Positions 1-9,167 of a stretch of 64,000 nucleotides of DNA are shown piece by piece. The DNA lies in the NCBI RefSeq assembly GCF_028473745.1, contig NZ_CP101137.1, positions 2,604,001 through 2,668,000 of the forward strand. Reading direction: 5' to 3'. A program made the translations under genes and the position numbers. The stretch's first letter is position 1; every line of letters begins with the position of its first letter. The notes below the pieces were generated by a model. It did not search any database, was not told where the DNA came from, and was given only the letters and a program-made list of their open reading frames with translations. The stretch comes from Streptomyces sp. M92. Its GTDB lineage: Bacteria > Actinomycetota > Actinomycetes > Streptomycetales > Streptomycetaceae.

Positions 1-1
1 C

Positions 2-1111
2 GAGAAGGGCGGCTACGCCTCCTTCATGCTCAAGGAGATCGCCGAGCAGCCGCAGGCGATCGCCGACACCCTCCTGGGCCGCATCGACGGCTCCGGCGCG
101 CTGAGCCTGGACGAGGTGCGCATCCCCGCGGACGTGCTGCGCGAGGTCGGCAAGGTCGTCGTCGTCGCGTGCGGTACGGCCTTCCACGCCGGGCTGATCG
201 CCAAGTACGCCATCGAGCACTGGACGCGCGTCCCCTGCGAGGTGGAGCTGGCCAGCGAGTTCCGCTACCGGGACCCGATCCTGGACCAGCAGACCCTGGT
301 CGTCGCGATCTCCCAGTCCGGCGAGACCATGGACACCCTCATGGCCCTGCGCCACGCCCGCGAACAGGGCGCCAAGGTGCTGGCCGTCTGCAACACCAAC
401 GGCTCGACGATCCCCCGCGAGTCCGACGCCGTCCTCTACACGCACGCCGGCCCCGAGGTCGCCGTCGCCTCCACCAAGGCCTTCCTCACCCAGCTGGTGG
501 CCTGCTACCTCGTCGCCCTGTACCTCGGGCAGGTGCGGGGCACGCAGTACGGCGACGAGATCCGCGACGTCGTGCGCGACCTCTCCCGGATCTCCGGCGC
601 CGTCGAGCAGGTCCTGGAGACGATGACGCCCGTACGGGAGCTGGCCCGCTCCCTCGCCCACAAGAACACGGTGCTGTTCCTGGGCCGGCACGTGGGCCAT
701 CCGGTCGCCCTCGAAGGCGCCCTCAAGCTCAAGGAGCTGGCGTACATGCACGCCGAGGGCTTCGCGGCGGGCGAGCTGAAGCACGGGCCGATCGCGCTGA
801 TCGAAAAGGACGTGCCGGTCGTCGTGGTGGTGCCGTCCCCGCGCGGGCGCTCGGTCCTCCACGACAAGATCGTGTCCAACATCCAGGAGATCCGCGCCCG
901 CGGCGCCCGCACCGTCGTCATCGCCGAGGAGGGCGACGAGGCGGTCGTCCCCTACGCCGACCACCTGGTCCGCGTCCCGGCCACCCCGACGCTGCTCCAG
1001 CCGCTGGTGGCGACGGTGCCGTTGCAGGTCTTCGCCTGCGAGCTGGCGACGGCACGGGGCAACGAGGTGGACCAGCCGCGGAACCTGGCGAAGTCGGTGA
1101 CGGTGGAGTGA
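2..1111 (+). CDS. glmS: Glutamine-fructose-6-phosphate aminotransferase, 3' part
   Basis: Cytosolic enzyme that makes glucosamine-6-phosphate from fructose-6-phosphate and glutamine, the first step to UDP-GlcNAc for peptidoglycan. The frame is open from base 2 and begins inside the sequence EKGGYASFMLKEIAEQP, typical of the linker before the isomerase half, so the N-terminal glutaminase lies outside the window. About 369 residues remain. They hold both SIS sugar-phosphate domains (motifs SQSGETMDT and ALEGALKLKELAY) and end in the family tail NLAKSVTVE. The in-frame ATG at 26 is internal, not the real start. Truncation is by the window edge only. Confidence 0.95.
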   Translation, partial: EKGGYASFMLKEIAEQPQAIADTLLGRIDGSGALSLDEVRIPADVLREVGKVVVVACGTAFHAGLIAKYAIEHWTRVPCEVELASEFRYRDPILDQQTLVVAISQSGETMDTLMALRHAREQGAKVLAVCNTNGSTIPRESDAVLYTHAGPEVAVASTKAFLTQLVACYLVALYLGQVRGTQYGDEIRDVVRDLSRISGAVEQVLETMTPVRELARSLAHKNTVLFLGRHVGHPVALEGALKLKELAYMHAEGFAAGELKHGPIALIEKDVPVVVVVPSPRGRSVLHDKIVSNIQEIRARGARTVVIAEEGDEAVVPYADHLVRVPATPTLLQPLVATVPLQVFACELATARGNEVDQPRNLAKSVTVE

Positions 1112-1234
1112 GCGGAGGATCCCCCTGACGAGCCGGTCGGCGCAGGCGGGAAGGCTCCACCCCGGTCGAGAGGTTGCCCGAGGACCCGCAGGGCCGCAGC
1201 CCGACGCCTGACACACCACGAGCACCGACACAGG

Positions 1235-2698
1235 TCACACCGTGTGCTCACCGCCCCGGGCCACATCCCGCCAGGCCCTCGGCACGGCCCCGGCGACGTC
1301 GTGCGCCCCCACCGGCGCCCCCTCCGCCGCGAACCGCCCCGCCAGCCCGTGCAGGTACGCCCCCGCGCTCCCCGCGTCCCGCGCCGACAGCCCCGCCGCC
1401 AGCAGTGACCCCGCGAGCCCGGACAGCACGTCCCCGCTGCCCGCGGTGGCGAGCCACGACGTCCCCGTCGAGTTGACCCGCACCGGTCCGCCCTCCGCCC
1501 CGGCCACCACCGTCGTCGAGCCCTTCAGCAGCACCGTCGCCCCGTACCGCCGCGCCAGCTCCCGCGCCGAGGCCAGCCGCGCCCCCTCGACCTCCTCGCG
1601 GCCCACCCCGAGCAGCGCCGCCGCCTCCCCGGCGTGCGGCGTCATCAGCGTCGGCGCCCTGCGCACCCGCACCGCCGTGGCGTCCGCCAGCCGCAGCCCG
1701 TCCGCGTCGACCAGGACCGGCACCTCGGCCGCCAGCACCTGGGCCACGGTCCCGGCGTCGTCCCCGGCCCCCGGCCCGACGACCCACGCCTGCACCCGCC
1801 CCGCCCGCTTCGGGCCCTGGTCCGACACCAGCGTCTCCGGGTACCGCGCGATCACCGCGTCCCCGGCCGGACCGACGTACCGCACCGCCCCCGCCCCGCC
1901 CCGCAGCGCACCGGCGACGGCGAGCACGGCCGCGCCCGGGTAGCGCGCCGACCCGGCGGCGATGCCCACGACCCCCCGCCGGTACTTGTCGCTCTCCGCC
2001 CCCGGCACCGGCAGCAGCCGCGCCACGTCCGCGTGCTGCAACGCCTCCAGTTCGGCCGCTTCGTCCGGCAGCGGCAGCCCGATGTCCACCAGCCGCACCG
2101 ACCCCGCGTACTCCCGCGCCGGATCGACCAGCAGCCCCGGCTTGTGCGCCCCGAACGTCACCGTCAGGTCGGCCCGCACGGCCGCCCCGCGCACCTGTCC
2201 GGTGTCCGCGTCGACCCCGCTCGGCAGGTCGACCGCGACGACGGAGGCCCGCGACCGCGCCGCCGCGTCCGCGAGCGGCACCGCCTCCTCACGCAGTCCG
2301 CCCTTGCCGCCGATCCCGACGATCCCGTCGACGACCAGGTCCGCCCGCTCGATCAGGTCCCGGGCACCGGCGCTCCCGGCGACGCGGCCGCCCGCCCGGC
2401 GCAGCGCCGCGAGCCCACCGCCGTGCGCCCGTTCCGGGGAGAGCGGCACGGCCGTCACCCCCGCGCCCCGCCGGGCCAGCCGGGCACCGGCGTACAGGGC
2501 GTCGCCGCCGTTGTCCCCGCTGCCGACCAGCAGCACCACCCGGCCGCCGTAGACCCGGCCGGCCACCCGGCCGAGCACCTGGGCGCAGGCGACGGCCAGC
2601 CCGGCCGCCGCCCGCTGCATCAACGTCCCCTCGGGGAGCCGCGCCATCAGCTCCCGTTCGGCGTTCCTGACCGTCTCCACGCTGTACGCAGTCCGCAT
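1235..2698 (-). CDS. nnr: Bifunctional NAD(P)HX epimerase / ADP-dependent NAD(P)HX dehydratase
   Basis: Repairs hydrated NADH and NADPH. The N-terminal half (about residues 1-215) is the YjeF_N epimerase with GSGDNGGDALYAG. The C-terminal half (about 225-487) is the ribokinase-like dehydratase with LMTPHAGEAAALLG and the AGSGDVLSGL catalytic/nucleotide motif. The length of 487 residues matches the usual fusion protein. The ATG at 2698 gives MRTAYSVETVRNAE, the normal N-terminus; the frame stays open upstream but those residues resemble nothing in the family. It is divergent from the cupin regulator, with 69 bp between starts. In mycobacteria the homologue also sits beside glmS. Confidence 0.93.
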   Translation of the reverse strand: MRTAYSVETVRNAERELMARLPEGTLMQRAAAGLAVACAQVLGRVAGRVYGGRVVLLVGSGDNGGDALYAGARLARRGAGVTAVPLSPERAHGGGLAALRRAGGRVAGSAGARDLIERADLVVDGIVGIGGKGGLREEAVPLADAAARSRASVVAVDLPSGVDADTGQVRGAAVRADLTVTFGAHKPGLLVDPAREYAGSVRLVDIGLPLPDEAAELEALQHADVARLLPVPGAESDKYRRGVVGIAAGSARYPGAAVLAVAGALRGGAGAVRYVGPAGDAVIARYPETLVSDQGPKRAGRVQAWVVGPGAGDDAGTVAQVLAAEVPVLVDADGLRLADATAVRVRRAPTLMTPHAGEAAALLGVGREEVEGARLASARELARRYGATVLLKGSTTVVAGAEGGPVRVNSTGTSWLATAGSGDVLSGLAGSLLAAGLSARDAGSAGAYLHGLAGRFAAEGAPVGAHDVAGAVPRAWRDVARGGEHTV

Positions 2699-2767
2699 GG
2701 CATCGAGTCTTCCCCGTGCACCGTGATCACGCACGGCCCGCCGTCCGCGATGGTGGACAGTAGTTCC

Positions 2768-3397
2768 ATGGGTGACACGGGTGGCACGGGTGGCATCGGC
2801 GACGAGGAGACGGCACAGGTCATGACCTCGCTCGGGTCCCGCCTGCGCGCCATCCGGCAGGCCCGGGGTCTCACGCTGGCGCAGCTCGGCGCCGTCACCG
2901 GCATCTCGGTGTCCACCCTGTCCCGGCTGGAGTCGGGGCGGCGCGAGCCGGGGCTGCGGCACCTGCTGCCGCTGGCCAGGGCCCACCGGCTGCCCCTGGA
3001 CGAACTGGTCGGCTCCCGCACCGGCGACCCGCGCGTCCACCCGCGCCCCTTCACCCGGCACGGCCAGACCTGGGTCCCCCTCACCCGCAACCCCAACGAC
3101 GGGCTGCACGCGTACAAGCAGATCCTGCCCGCCCCCGCGACCGCCCGCACCGAGTGGACCCCGCGCCCCGAACAGGGCTCCCACGAGGGCCACGAATGGA
3201 TCTACGTCCTCTCCGGGCGCCTGCTCCTCGCCCTCGGCGACCACGACCTCGTCCTGACGGCCGGTGAGACGGCGGAGTTCGACACCCGCGTCCCGCACGG
3301 GATCGCCAACGCGGGGGACCGGCCCGTCGAATGGATCGCCCTGTACGGAGCACAGGGCGAGCGCATGCACATCCGCGTCCAGCCGGCCGGGAACTGA
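2768..3397 (+). CDS. XRE-family regulator with C-terminal cupin domain
   Basis: 209-residue transcription factor. Residues about 18-73 form a lambda-repressor-like helix-turn-helix (LAQLGAVTGISVSTLSRLES). Residues about 125-195 form a small beta-barrel cupin with HEGHEWIYVLSGRL and a closing PHGIANAG motif, so it probably senses a small ligand or metal. The ATG at 2768 gives an N-terminal tail of about 17 residues; an alternative ATG at 2822 (MTSLGSRLRAIR) would remove it. Divergent from the NAD(P)HX repair gene. The ligand and target genes cannot be told from sequence. Confidence 0.85.
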   Translation: MGDTGGTGGIGDEETAQVMTSLGSRLRAIRQARGLTLAQLGAVTGISVSTLSRLESGRREPGLRHLLPLARAHRLPLDELVGSRTGDPRVHPRPFTRHGQTWVPLTRNPNDGLHAYKQILPAPATARTEWTPRPEQGSHEGHEWIYVLSGRLLLALGDHDLVLTAGETAEFDTRVPHGIANAGDRPVEWIALYGAQGERMHIRVQPAGN

Positions 3398-3413
3398 CCC
3401 CACCGGGCCCGGA

Positions 3414-3785
3414 TCACCCCTCCGCGATCACCACCGCCGACGCCACCCCGGCGTCATGGCTGAGCGACACGTGCCACGACGCCACCCCCAGCTCCGCCGC
3501 CCGCGCCGCCACCGTCCCCGTCACCCGCAGGCGCGGCTGCCCGCTGTCCTCGACGTACACCTCCGCGTCCGTCCAGTGCAGCCCGCCCGGCGCGCCCAGC
3601 GCCTTCGCCAGCGCCTCCTTCGCCGCGAACCGGGCGGCGAGCGAGGCGACGCCCCGGCGTTCCCCGCCGGGCAGCAGCAACTCGCTCTCCCGGAAGAGCC
3701 GCCGGGCCAAGGCCGGCGTACGTTCCAACGCCGCGCCGAACCGCTCGATCTCGGCCACGTCGATACCGACCCCGATGATGCTCAT
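3414..3785 (-). CDS. acpS: Holo-[acyl-carrier-protein] synthase
   Basis: Transfers the 4'-phosphopantetheine arm of coenzyme A to acyl carrier proteins of fatty-acid and polyketide synthases. The 123-residue length is the usual one for an AcpS-type PPTase. It has the N-terminal metal-binding motif [12 protein letters not shown] (about residues 5-16) and the second motif [13 protein letters not shown]. The start ATG at 3785 gives [10 protein letters not shown]. It is convergent with the cupin regulator (16 bp apart) and divergent from alr, whose start is 81 bp away. In several Streptomyces acpS lies next to alr, which supports the call. Confidence 0.95.
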   Translation of the reverse strand: MSIIGVGIDVAEIERFGAALERTPALARRLFRESELLLPGGERRGVASLAARFAAKEALAKALGAPGGLHWTDAEVYVEDSGQPRLRVTGTVAARAAELGVASWHVSLSHDAGVASAVVIAEG

Positions 3786-3866
3786 GCCGGGCACCCTAGC
3801 GAGTGAGGCCGGGGCGCGGTCCGTGGCGGAAGCGGGGGGCGGGCGCTCTGAGAGACTGGGGCCACG

Positions 3867-5033
3867 ATGAGTGAGACAGCTGCTGGGCGGGACGCGGGGA
3901 CGCGGGCCCGTGCCGAGATCGACCTGGCCGCCCTGCGGGCCAACGTCCGCGCGCTGCGCGAACGGGCCCCCGGGGCGGCTCTCATGGCCGTGGTCAAGGC
4001 CGACGCCTACGGTCACGGCGCGCTGCCGTGCGCCCGCGCGGCCGTCGCGGCGGGCGCGACCTGGCTCGGCACCGCCACGCCGCAGGAGGCCCTCGCCCTG
4101 CGCGCGGACCCGGCACTGCCGGACGACGTGCGGATCATGTGCTGGCTGTGGACGCCGGGCGGGCCCTGGCGGGAGGCCGTCGAAGCCGGACTCGACGTGT
4201 CCGTCAGCGGGATGTGGGCCCTGGAGGAGGTCGTCGCGGCCGCACGCCGCGCCGCGCTGCCCGCGCGGGTGCAGCTCAAGGCCGACACCGGACTCGGGCG
4301 AGGCGGCTGCCAGCCGGGCGGGGACTGGGAGGAACTGGTCCGCGCGGCCCTGCGCGCCGAGAGCGAGGGGCTGCTCCGCGTCACCGGCCTCTGGTCGCAC
4401 TTCGCCTGCGCCGACGAACCCGGCCACCCCTCCATCGCCGCGCAGCTCACCCGCTTCCGCGAGATGACGGCGTACGCGGAGCGGCAGGGCGTACGCCCGG
4501 AGGTGCGGCACATCGCCAACTCGCCGGCCACGCTCACCCTCCCCGAGACCCACTTCGACCTCGTACGCCCCGGCATCGCGATGTACGGCGTCTCGCCCAG
4601 CCCCGAGATCGGCGCCCCCGCCGACTTCGGACTGCGCCCCGTGATGACGCTGTCCGCCTCGCTGGCCCTGGTCAAGCAGGTCCCCGGCGGCCACGGCGTC
4701 AGCTACGGGCACCACTACACCACCCCCGGCGAGACCACCCTCGGCCTCGTCCCCCTCGGCTACGCCGACGGCGTCCCGCGCCACGCCTCGTCCGCCGGGC
4801 CGGTCCTGGTCGGCGGCAAGTGGCGCACGGTCGCGGGGCGGATCGCGATGGACCAGTTCGTCGTCGACCTGGGCGGGGAGCGGCCGGAGCCGGGCGCCGA
4901 GGCGGTGCTCTTCGGCCCCGGCGACCGCGGCGAGCCCACCGCCGAGGACTGGGCGCAGGCGGCCGGCACCATCGCGTACGAGATCGTCACCCGGATCGGA
5001 TCACGCGTTCCGCGCGTCTACGTCGACGAGTGA
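3867..5033 (+). CDS. alr: Alanine racemase
   Basis: PLP-dependent racemase that supplies D-alanine for peptidoglycan. 388 residues, the family length. The PLP lysine is K44 in [12 protein letters not shown]. The second catalytic base, a tyrosine, lies in [10 protein letters not shown], and RPGIAMYG and [12 protein letters not shown] are further family signatures. The ATG at 3867 gives a 15-residue N-terminal tail before [12 protein letters not shown]. It is followed after 93 bp by the alpha/beta hydrolase and then tsaE, the same order as in mycobacteria. Confidence 0.96.
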   Translation: MSETAAGRDAGTRARAEIDLAALRANVRALRERAPGAALMAVVKADAYGHGALPCARAAVAAGATWLGTATPQEALALRADPALPDDVRIMCWLWTPGGPWREAVEAGLDVSVSGMWALEEVVAAARRAALPARVQLKADTGLGRGGCQPGGDWEELVRAALRAESEGLLRVTGLWSHFACADEPGHPSIAAQLTRFREMTAYAERQGVRPEVRHIANSPATLTLPETHFDLVRPGIAMYGVSPSPEIGAPADFGLRPVMTLSASLALVKQVPGGHGVSYGHHYTTPGETTLGLVPLGYADGVPRHASSAGPVLVGGKWRTVAGRIAMDQFVVDLGGERPEPGAEAVLFGPGDRGEPTAEDWAQAAGTIAYEIVTRIGSRVPRVYVDE

Positions 5034-5126
5034 CGCGCGCGGTCCGCGCTTTCAGGTTCAGTCGAGTCAACGACCAGCGGGTGTCCGCACAGCAGCCCGC
5101 GGGCCCGGCGAAGAGGAGCGGTGTAC

Positions 5127-6386
5127 GTGAGCGAGAGCAACGCGCAGGCCGTCGCGTCGGCCGTCGCCTCCGCCACCGAGGCCGCCACGGAGGCCGCCGC
5201 CGGCGGCTGGCGCCGGGCGACCGGCATCGCCGGCGTCGCGATAGGCGTGGTCGCGGCGGGGGCCGCGGCCGGCGTGGCGATAGAGCGGCTGACCGTCGGC
5301 CGCGGCATGCGCCACAGGGCGCGGGTCGCCCTCGACTCGGCAGGACCGTACGGCGGACTGCGCGGCACCCCCGGCAGGGCGTACGCCGACGACGGCACCG
5401 AGCTGTACTACGAGGTCGACGACGTCGAGCCGGAGACGGAGACCGCGCTCACCCGGCGCCGGCGCCGGCTCTTCGGCCGCAAGGCCCCCGCCCCCGTGAC
5501 CGTCGTCTTCAGCCACGGCTACTGCCTCAACCAGGACTCCTGGCACTTCCAGCGGGCGGCCCTCAGGGGTGTCGTCCGCACCGTCCACTGGGACCAGCGC
5601 AGCCACGGCCGGTCCGGCCGGGGCGTGGCCCAGGTGCGGGAGGACCGGCCGGTCACCATCGACGAGCTGGGCCGTGACCTGAGGACCGTGATCGACGCTG
5701 CCGCCCCCGAGGGCCCGATCGTGCTGGTCGGGCACTCCATGGGCGGCATGACGGTGATGGCGCTGGCCGACGCGTACCCCGACCTGATCCGCGAGCGGGT
5801 CGTCGGCGTCGCCCTCGTCGGCACCTCCTCCGGGCGGCTCGGCGAGGTGAACTTCGGGCTGCCCGTGGCCGGGGTGAACGCGGTGCGGCGGGTGCTGCCG
5901 GGCGTGCTGAAGGCGCTGGGGCAGCGGGCCGAGCTGGTGGAGAAGGGGCGGCGGGCGACGGCGGACCTGTTCGCCGGGATCATCAAGCGGTACTCGTTCG
6001 CCTCCCGGGACGTCGACCCGGCCGTGGCGCGGTTCGCCGAGCGGATGATCGAGTCGACGCCGATCGACGTGGTCGCCGAGTACTACCCGGCCTTCAACGA
6101 CCACGACAAGACCGACGCCCTAGCCCGCTTCGCGGATCTGCCGGTGCTCGTGCTGGCCGGGGTGCGGGACCTGGTGACGCCCAGCGAGCACAGCGAGGCC
6201 ATCGCCGGCCTGCTGCCGGACGCGGAGCTGGTGCTCGTGCCCGACGCGGGCCATCTGGTGATGCTGGAGCATCCGGAGCTGGTCACCGACCGGCTCGCCG
6301 ACCTGCTCGCCCGCGCCGGTGCCGTCCCGGCAGCCGCTACCGTGAATGGCTATGGAAGCACCAGCAGCACACCAGGACCCGGCTGA
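5127..6386 (+). CDS. Alpha/beta hydrolase, membrane-anchored
   Basis: 419-residue hydrolase. An N-terminal hydrophobic stretch (about residues 27-50, IAGVAIGVVAAGAAAGVA) can anchor it in the membrane. The hydrolase fold has the nucleophile elbow GHSMGGM with Ser204 and a late histidine in PDAGHLVMLEHPE. Two GTG codons are possible; the one at 5127 is preferred because GAGGAG (5113-5118) lies 8 bases before it but only 2 bases before 5121. Its 3' end overlaps tsaE by 41 bp, suggesting one transcript. The substrate is unknown; homologues occur between alr and tsaE in other actinobacteria. Confidence 0.87.
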   Translation: MSESNAQAVASAVASATEAATEAAAGGWRRATGIAGVAIGVVAAGAAAGVAIERLTVGRGMRHRARVALDSAGPYGGLRGTPGRAYADDGTELYYEVDDVEPETETALTRRRRRLFGRKAPAPVTVVFSHGYCLNQDSWHFQRAALRGVVRTVHWDQRSHGRSGRGVAQVREDRPVTIDELGRDLRTVIDAAAPEGPIVLVGHSMGGMTVMALADAYPDLIRERVVGVALVGTSSGRLGEVNFGLPVAGVNAVRRVLPGVLKALGQRAELVEKGRRATADLFAGIIKRYSFASRDVDPAVARFAERMIESTPIDVVAEYYPAFNDHDKTDALARFADLPVLVLAGVRDLVTPSEHSEAIAGLLPDAELVLVPDAGHLVMLEHPELVTDRLADLLARAGAVPAAATVNGYGSTSSTPGPG

Positions 6387-6894
6387 CCCCTCCGGGGCCT
6401 CCCACTCCGCCCCCGCCGTCGAGATCACCGTCACCTCCCCGGAGCAGATGCGGGAACTGGGCCGCAAGCTCGCCAAGGTGCTGCGCGCCGGTGACCTGCT
6501 GATGCTCAGCGGGGAGCTGGGCGCGGGCAAGACGACGCTGACCCGGGGACTCGGCGAGGGCATGGGCGTGCGCGGCGCCGTCACCTCCCCGACCTTCGTG
6601 ATCGCCCGCGTCCACCCCTCGCTCGGCGACGGCCCGCCGCTCGTCCACGTCGACGCCTACCGGCTCTCCGGCGGCCTCGACGAGATGGAGGACCTCGACC
6701 TCGACGTCTCGCTGCCGGACTCGGTGATCGTCGTGGAGTGGGGCGAGGGCAAGGTCGAGGAGCTGACCGACGACCGGCTCCAGCTGCGGATCCACCGGGC
6801 CGAGGGCGACACCACCGACGAGGTGCGGCACGTGACACTGGCCGGGATCGGCGAGCGCTGGGCCTCGGCCGACCTGAGCGTGCTGGCCGTCTGA
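6346..6894 (+). CDS. tsaE: tRNA threonylcarbamoyladenosine biosynthesis ATPase TsaE
   Basis: P-loop ATPase that works with TsaB and TsaD to install t6A at position 37 of ANN-decoding tRNAs. 182 residues. The Walker A motif is GELGAGKTT with Lys62, followed by TSPTFVIARV and the HVDAYRL and VVEWGEG motifs of the family. The start ATG at 6346 overlaps the hydrolase gene; a second ATG at 6352 is possible. The other Tsa genes are 1.1 kb downstream, separated by a small gene and an oppositely oriented secreted-protein gene. Confidence 0.95.
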   Translation: MAMEAPAAHQDPADPSGASHSAPAVEITVTSPEQMRELGRKLAKVLRAGDLLMLSGELGAGKTTLTRGLGEGMGVRGAVTSPTFVIARVHPSLGDGPPLVHVDAYRLSGGLDEMEDLDLDVSLPDSVIVVEWGEGKVEELTDDRLQLRIHRAEGDTTDEVRHVTLAGIGERWASADLSVLAV

Positions 6895-7008
6895 GCCGCC
6901 GGTCCCGCGCCCGCCGTGGGGCGTTCCGGCAGGACGCCGATGTTCCGACAAGACGTCGGCAAGATATTGCGCTCGGGGTCTCGCGCGTGGTCACATGGTA
7001 CCCAGCTC

Positions 7009-7030
7009 GTAGTTAGGCATGCCTAACTAC
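7009..7030. promoter_or_regulatory. 22-bp perfect palindrome, possible metal-regulator (DtxR/DmdR-like) operator
   Basis: The 22 bases GTAGTTAGGCATGCCTAACTA plus a final C read the same on both strands. The core TTAGG-CATG-CCTAA carries the half-sites seen in iron boxes bound by DtxR/IdeR/DmdR, but its outer arms do not match the 19-bp consensus. It lies 29 bp before the small gene at 7059. Function is inference. Confidence 0.5.
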
Positions 7031-7058
7031 GCCCGCCCCCGCCCATCAGGAGGCGTCC

Positions 7059-7220
7059 ATGCCGGAGACCAAGCCGCAGCCGGGGCCCGTGCCCACCGGT
7101 GTGTCCATGTCCGACCTGCTCGCGTCCTGCGCCGCCGCCGCGGCGGTCTCGACACCGCCGTACGCGCCCGAGCCGGAGGCCCGCCGGGCGCCCCTCCCGG
7201 AGCACCGCGAGGCCGCCTGA
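7059..7220 (+). CDS. Small 53-residue protein of unknown function
   Basis: Open frame of 53 codons beginning MPETKPQPGPVPTG with a perfect Shine-Dalgarno AGGAGG (7048-7053) five bases before the ATG, and with mostly G or C at third positions. The protein is rich in Pro and Ala. It has one cysteine in a short hydrophobic patch (about residues 18-30, SDLLASCAAAAAV) and no obvious domain. It sits between tsaE and an opposite-strand gene and directly follows the perfect palindrome at 7009-7030. The strong ribosome site and palindrome make it likely to be expressed; I do not recognise a function. Confidence 0.65.
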   Translation: MPETKPQPGPVPTGVSMSDLLASCAAAAAVSTPPYAPEPEARRAPLPEHREAA

Positions 7221-7244
7221 TCCCGCGGTCGTCCCGGCGGAGGG

Positions 7245-7799
7245 TCAGCGGACGACGACGACCTGCTGCCCGATCGTCGCGAACCGCCACATGGCGTCGC
7301 CGTCCGCCCGTGTCTCGCGGATGCCGCCGGTGCGCTCGCCCGGGTCGGGTTTCGCCGTCGAGCCGTTCACGGCCGCGCTGAACCCGATGACCACGCCGTC
7401 GACGCTGGTGAAGCGCACGACGTGTTCCACCGGGACGCCGTCCGATCCGGTGACGCGGTTGGACCGGGACGTGACCGCGTAGGTGCCCGGCGCCGGGTCG
7501 ACCGTGCTGGGTGTGACCTCGAAGGTGCGCCGGACCCGGTTGTCCGCGCCGACCAGCCACACGCGGTCGTCGTCCACCGAGTACACCACCCGTTCACCCC
7601 TTCCGGTCCCCGCGGGCAGCGCTTCCGGGTGCCGCCGGTCGCGGGGCGCCTTGGAGGCGCCGGGGGCGGGTGTGCTGCTCGCGTGCGCCCGGCCGAGGTC
7701 GTGCGGGGCGGCGACCGAGGCCTGGTGGGCGAGGTAGCCGATCGTCGCGAGCGCCGCCGCCGTGAGTCCGGCGACGAAACCGGCGCTGCTGCTTGCCAC
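7245..7799 (-). CDS. Membrane-anchored YkuD-like protein lacking the catalytic Cys and His
   Basis: 184 residues. An N-terminal helix (about residues 8-31) serves as signal or anchor. The C-terminal part (about 68-184) reads like an L,D-transpeptidase (YkuD) domain: the segment GGIRETRADGDAMWRF (158-173) then GQQVVVV corresponds to the family's GC[IV]R...DA..L motif. Gly159 replaces the nucleophilic Cys, and VNGS (144-147) stands where the catalytic HG would be. The GTG start at 7799 is chosen for its GAGGTGG ribosome site. It is probably a non-catalytic wall-associated protein. The YkuD assignment rests on motif reading only. Confidence 0.7.
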   Translation of the reverse strand: MASSSAGFVAGLTAAALATIGYLAHQASVAAPHDLGRAHASSTPAPGASKAPRDRRHPEALPAGTGRGERVVYSVDDDRVWLVGADNRVRRTFEVTPSTVDPAPGTYAVTSRSNRVTGSDGVPVEHVVRFTSVDGVVIGFSAAVNGSTAKPDPGERTGGIRETRADGDAMWRFATIGQQVVVVR

Positions 7800-7980
7800 T
7801 GGCGACCACCTCGTCGTCGTACGTCGTGCGTTGGTGCGTTCGTCACCGGCGAAGGTAGCAGTACGTGACCGTATGACCGCTTTGCGCGACACGAGGGGGG
7901 CGGTCGGGGTCGGCCCGCCGTCCCCCGCGCACCGCCCACCGGCGTCCGACACGGGCCCCGCGGCGCCGTAGGCTGTTTGC

Positions 7981-8634
7981 GTGCTCTTGCTCGCTCTGGA
8001 TACCGCCACGCCCGCCGTGACCGTCGCGCTGCACGACGGTACGGACGTCATCGCCTCGTCGAGCCAGGTCGACGCCCGCCGCCACGGTGAGCTGCTGCTG
8101 CCCGCCGTCGACCGGGTGCTCGCCGAGGCCGGACTGCGCCTCGACGCGGTCACCGGCATCGTCGCCGGCACCGGCCCCGGCCCGTACACCGGGCTGCGGG
8201 TCGGACTGATGACCGCGGACACCTTCGGGCTCGCCCTCGGCGTCCCCGTGCACGGCGTGTGCACGCTGGACGGCCTCGCCTACGCGGCCGACCTGGAGGG
8301 GCCCTTCGTGGTGGCGACCGACGCCCGCCGCAAGGAGGTCTACTGGGCCCGGTACGCCGACTCCCGCACCCGCCTCACCGACCCGGCGGTCGACCGCCCC
8401 GCCGACATCGCGGAGCGGGTCGCCGGGCTCCCGGCCGTCGGCGCGGGCGCGCTGCTGTACCCGGAGACCTTCCCGAAGGCCCACGAACCCGAGCACGTGT
8501 CCGCCGCCGCCCTCGCGTGCCTGGCCGCCGAGAAGCTCGCGGCGGGCGAGGAACTGCCCGCGCCCCGGCCGCTGTACCTGCGCCGGCCCGACGCCCAGGT
8601 CCCCAAGAACTACAAGGTGGTCACCCCCAAGTGA
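7981..8634 (+). CDS. tsaB: t6A biosynthesis protein TsaB
   Basis: ASKHA-fold partner of TsaD in the t6A complex. 217 residues, starting at GTG 7981 with LLLALDTATPAVTVAL. It contains the G-T-G-P-G-P-Y-T-G-L-R loop (about residues 63-73) characteristic of TsaB/YeaZ. It overlaps rimI by the 4-base GTGA junction, so tsaB, rimI, tsaD and the following small gene form one translationally coupled operon. No unusual substitutions are visible. Confidence 0.95.
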   Translation: MLLLALDTATPAVTVALHDGTDVIASSSQVDARRHGELLLPAVDRVLAEAGLRLDAVTGIVAGTGPGPYTGLRVGLMTADTFGLALGVPVHGVCTLDGLAYAADLEGPFVVATDARRKEVYWARYADSRTRLTDPAVDRPADIAERVAGLPAVGAGALLYPETFPKAHEPEHVSAAALACLAAEKLAAGEELPAPRPLYLRRPDAQVPKNYKVVTPK

Positions 8635-9167
8635 CCGAGTCAGCCACCGCCGCCGGCCCCTCCGCCGCCGCACTGCGCGAGATGCGCTGGTGGGACATCG
8701 ACCCCGTCCTGCGGATGGAACGGGAGCTGTTCCCGGAGGACGCCTGGTCCCGCGGCATGTTCTGGTCCGAGCTGGCCCACGCGCGCGGCCCCGGCGCGAG
8801 CCGGCGCTACCTGGTCGCCGAGACGGACGGGCGGGTCGTCGGCTACGCGGGCCTGGTCACCTCCGGCGAGCAGGCCGACGTGCAGACCATCGCCGTCGCC
8901 CGCGACCAGTGGGGCACCGGCCTCGGCGCGCGGCTGCTGACCGAACTGCTGCGGGCGGCGACCGCCTTCGAGTGCGCCGAGGTGCTGCTGGAGTGCCGGG
9001 TCGACAACACCCGCGCCCAGCGCCTCTACGAGCGCTTCGGCTTCGAACCCATCGGCTTCAGACGCGGCTACTACCAGCCGGGGAACGTGGACGCCCTGGT
9101 GATGCGCCTGACCGACCCTTCCACCTCCGTACCGGGAACCGAACGAGGAACCGACAACCATGCCTGA
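8631..9167 (+). CDS. rimI: Ribosomal-protein-alanine N-acetyltransferase
   Basis: 178-residue GNAT acetyltransferase, named after the enzyme that acetylates the N-terminal alanine of ribosomal protein S18. The acetyl-CoA loop is the [11 protein letters not shown] segment, and the C-terminal part has the [13 protein letters not shown] motif usual in RimI. It starts at GTG 8631 inside the tsaB stop (GTGA overlap) and overlaps tsaD by 8 bp. Its position between tsaB and tsaD is conserved in many bacteria and supports the assignment. The true substrate is not proven by sequence. Confidence 0.92.
   Translation: MTESATAAGPSAAALREMRWWDIDPVLRMERELFPEDAWSRGMFWSELAHARGPGASRRYLVAETDGRVVGYAGLVTSGEQADVQTIAVARDQWGTGLGARLLTELLRAATAFECAEVLLECRVDNTRAQRLYERFGFEPIGFRRGYYQPGNVDALVMRLTDPSTSVPGTERGTDNHA

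Noticed and set aside
1112..1234. Possible small RNA between glmS and the NAD(P)HX repair gene
   Set aside because: No stable hairpin with T tract and no promoter pattern was visible.
1634..2767. Long extension of the XRE regulator upstream of 2768
   Set aside because: The extra residues are the antisense of the NAD(P)HX repair gene and have Arg/Pro/His-rich shadow character.
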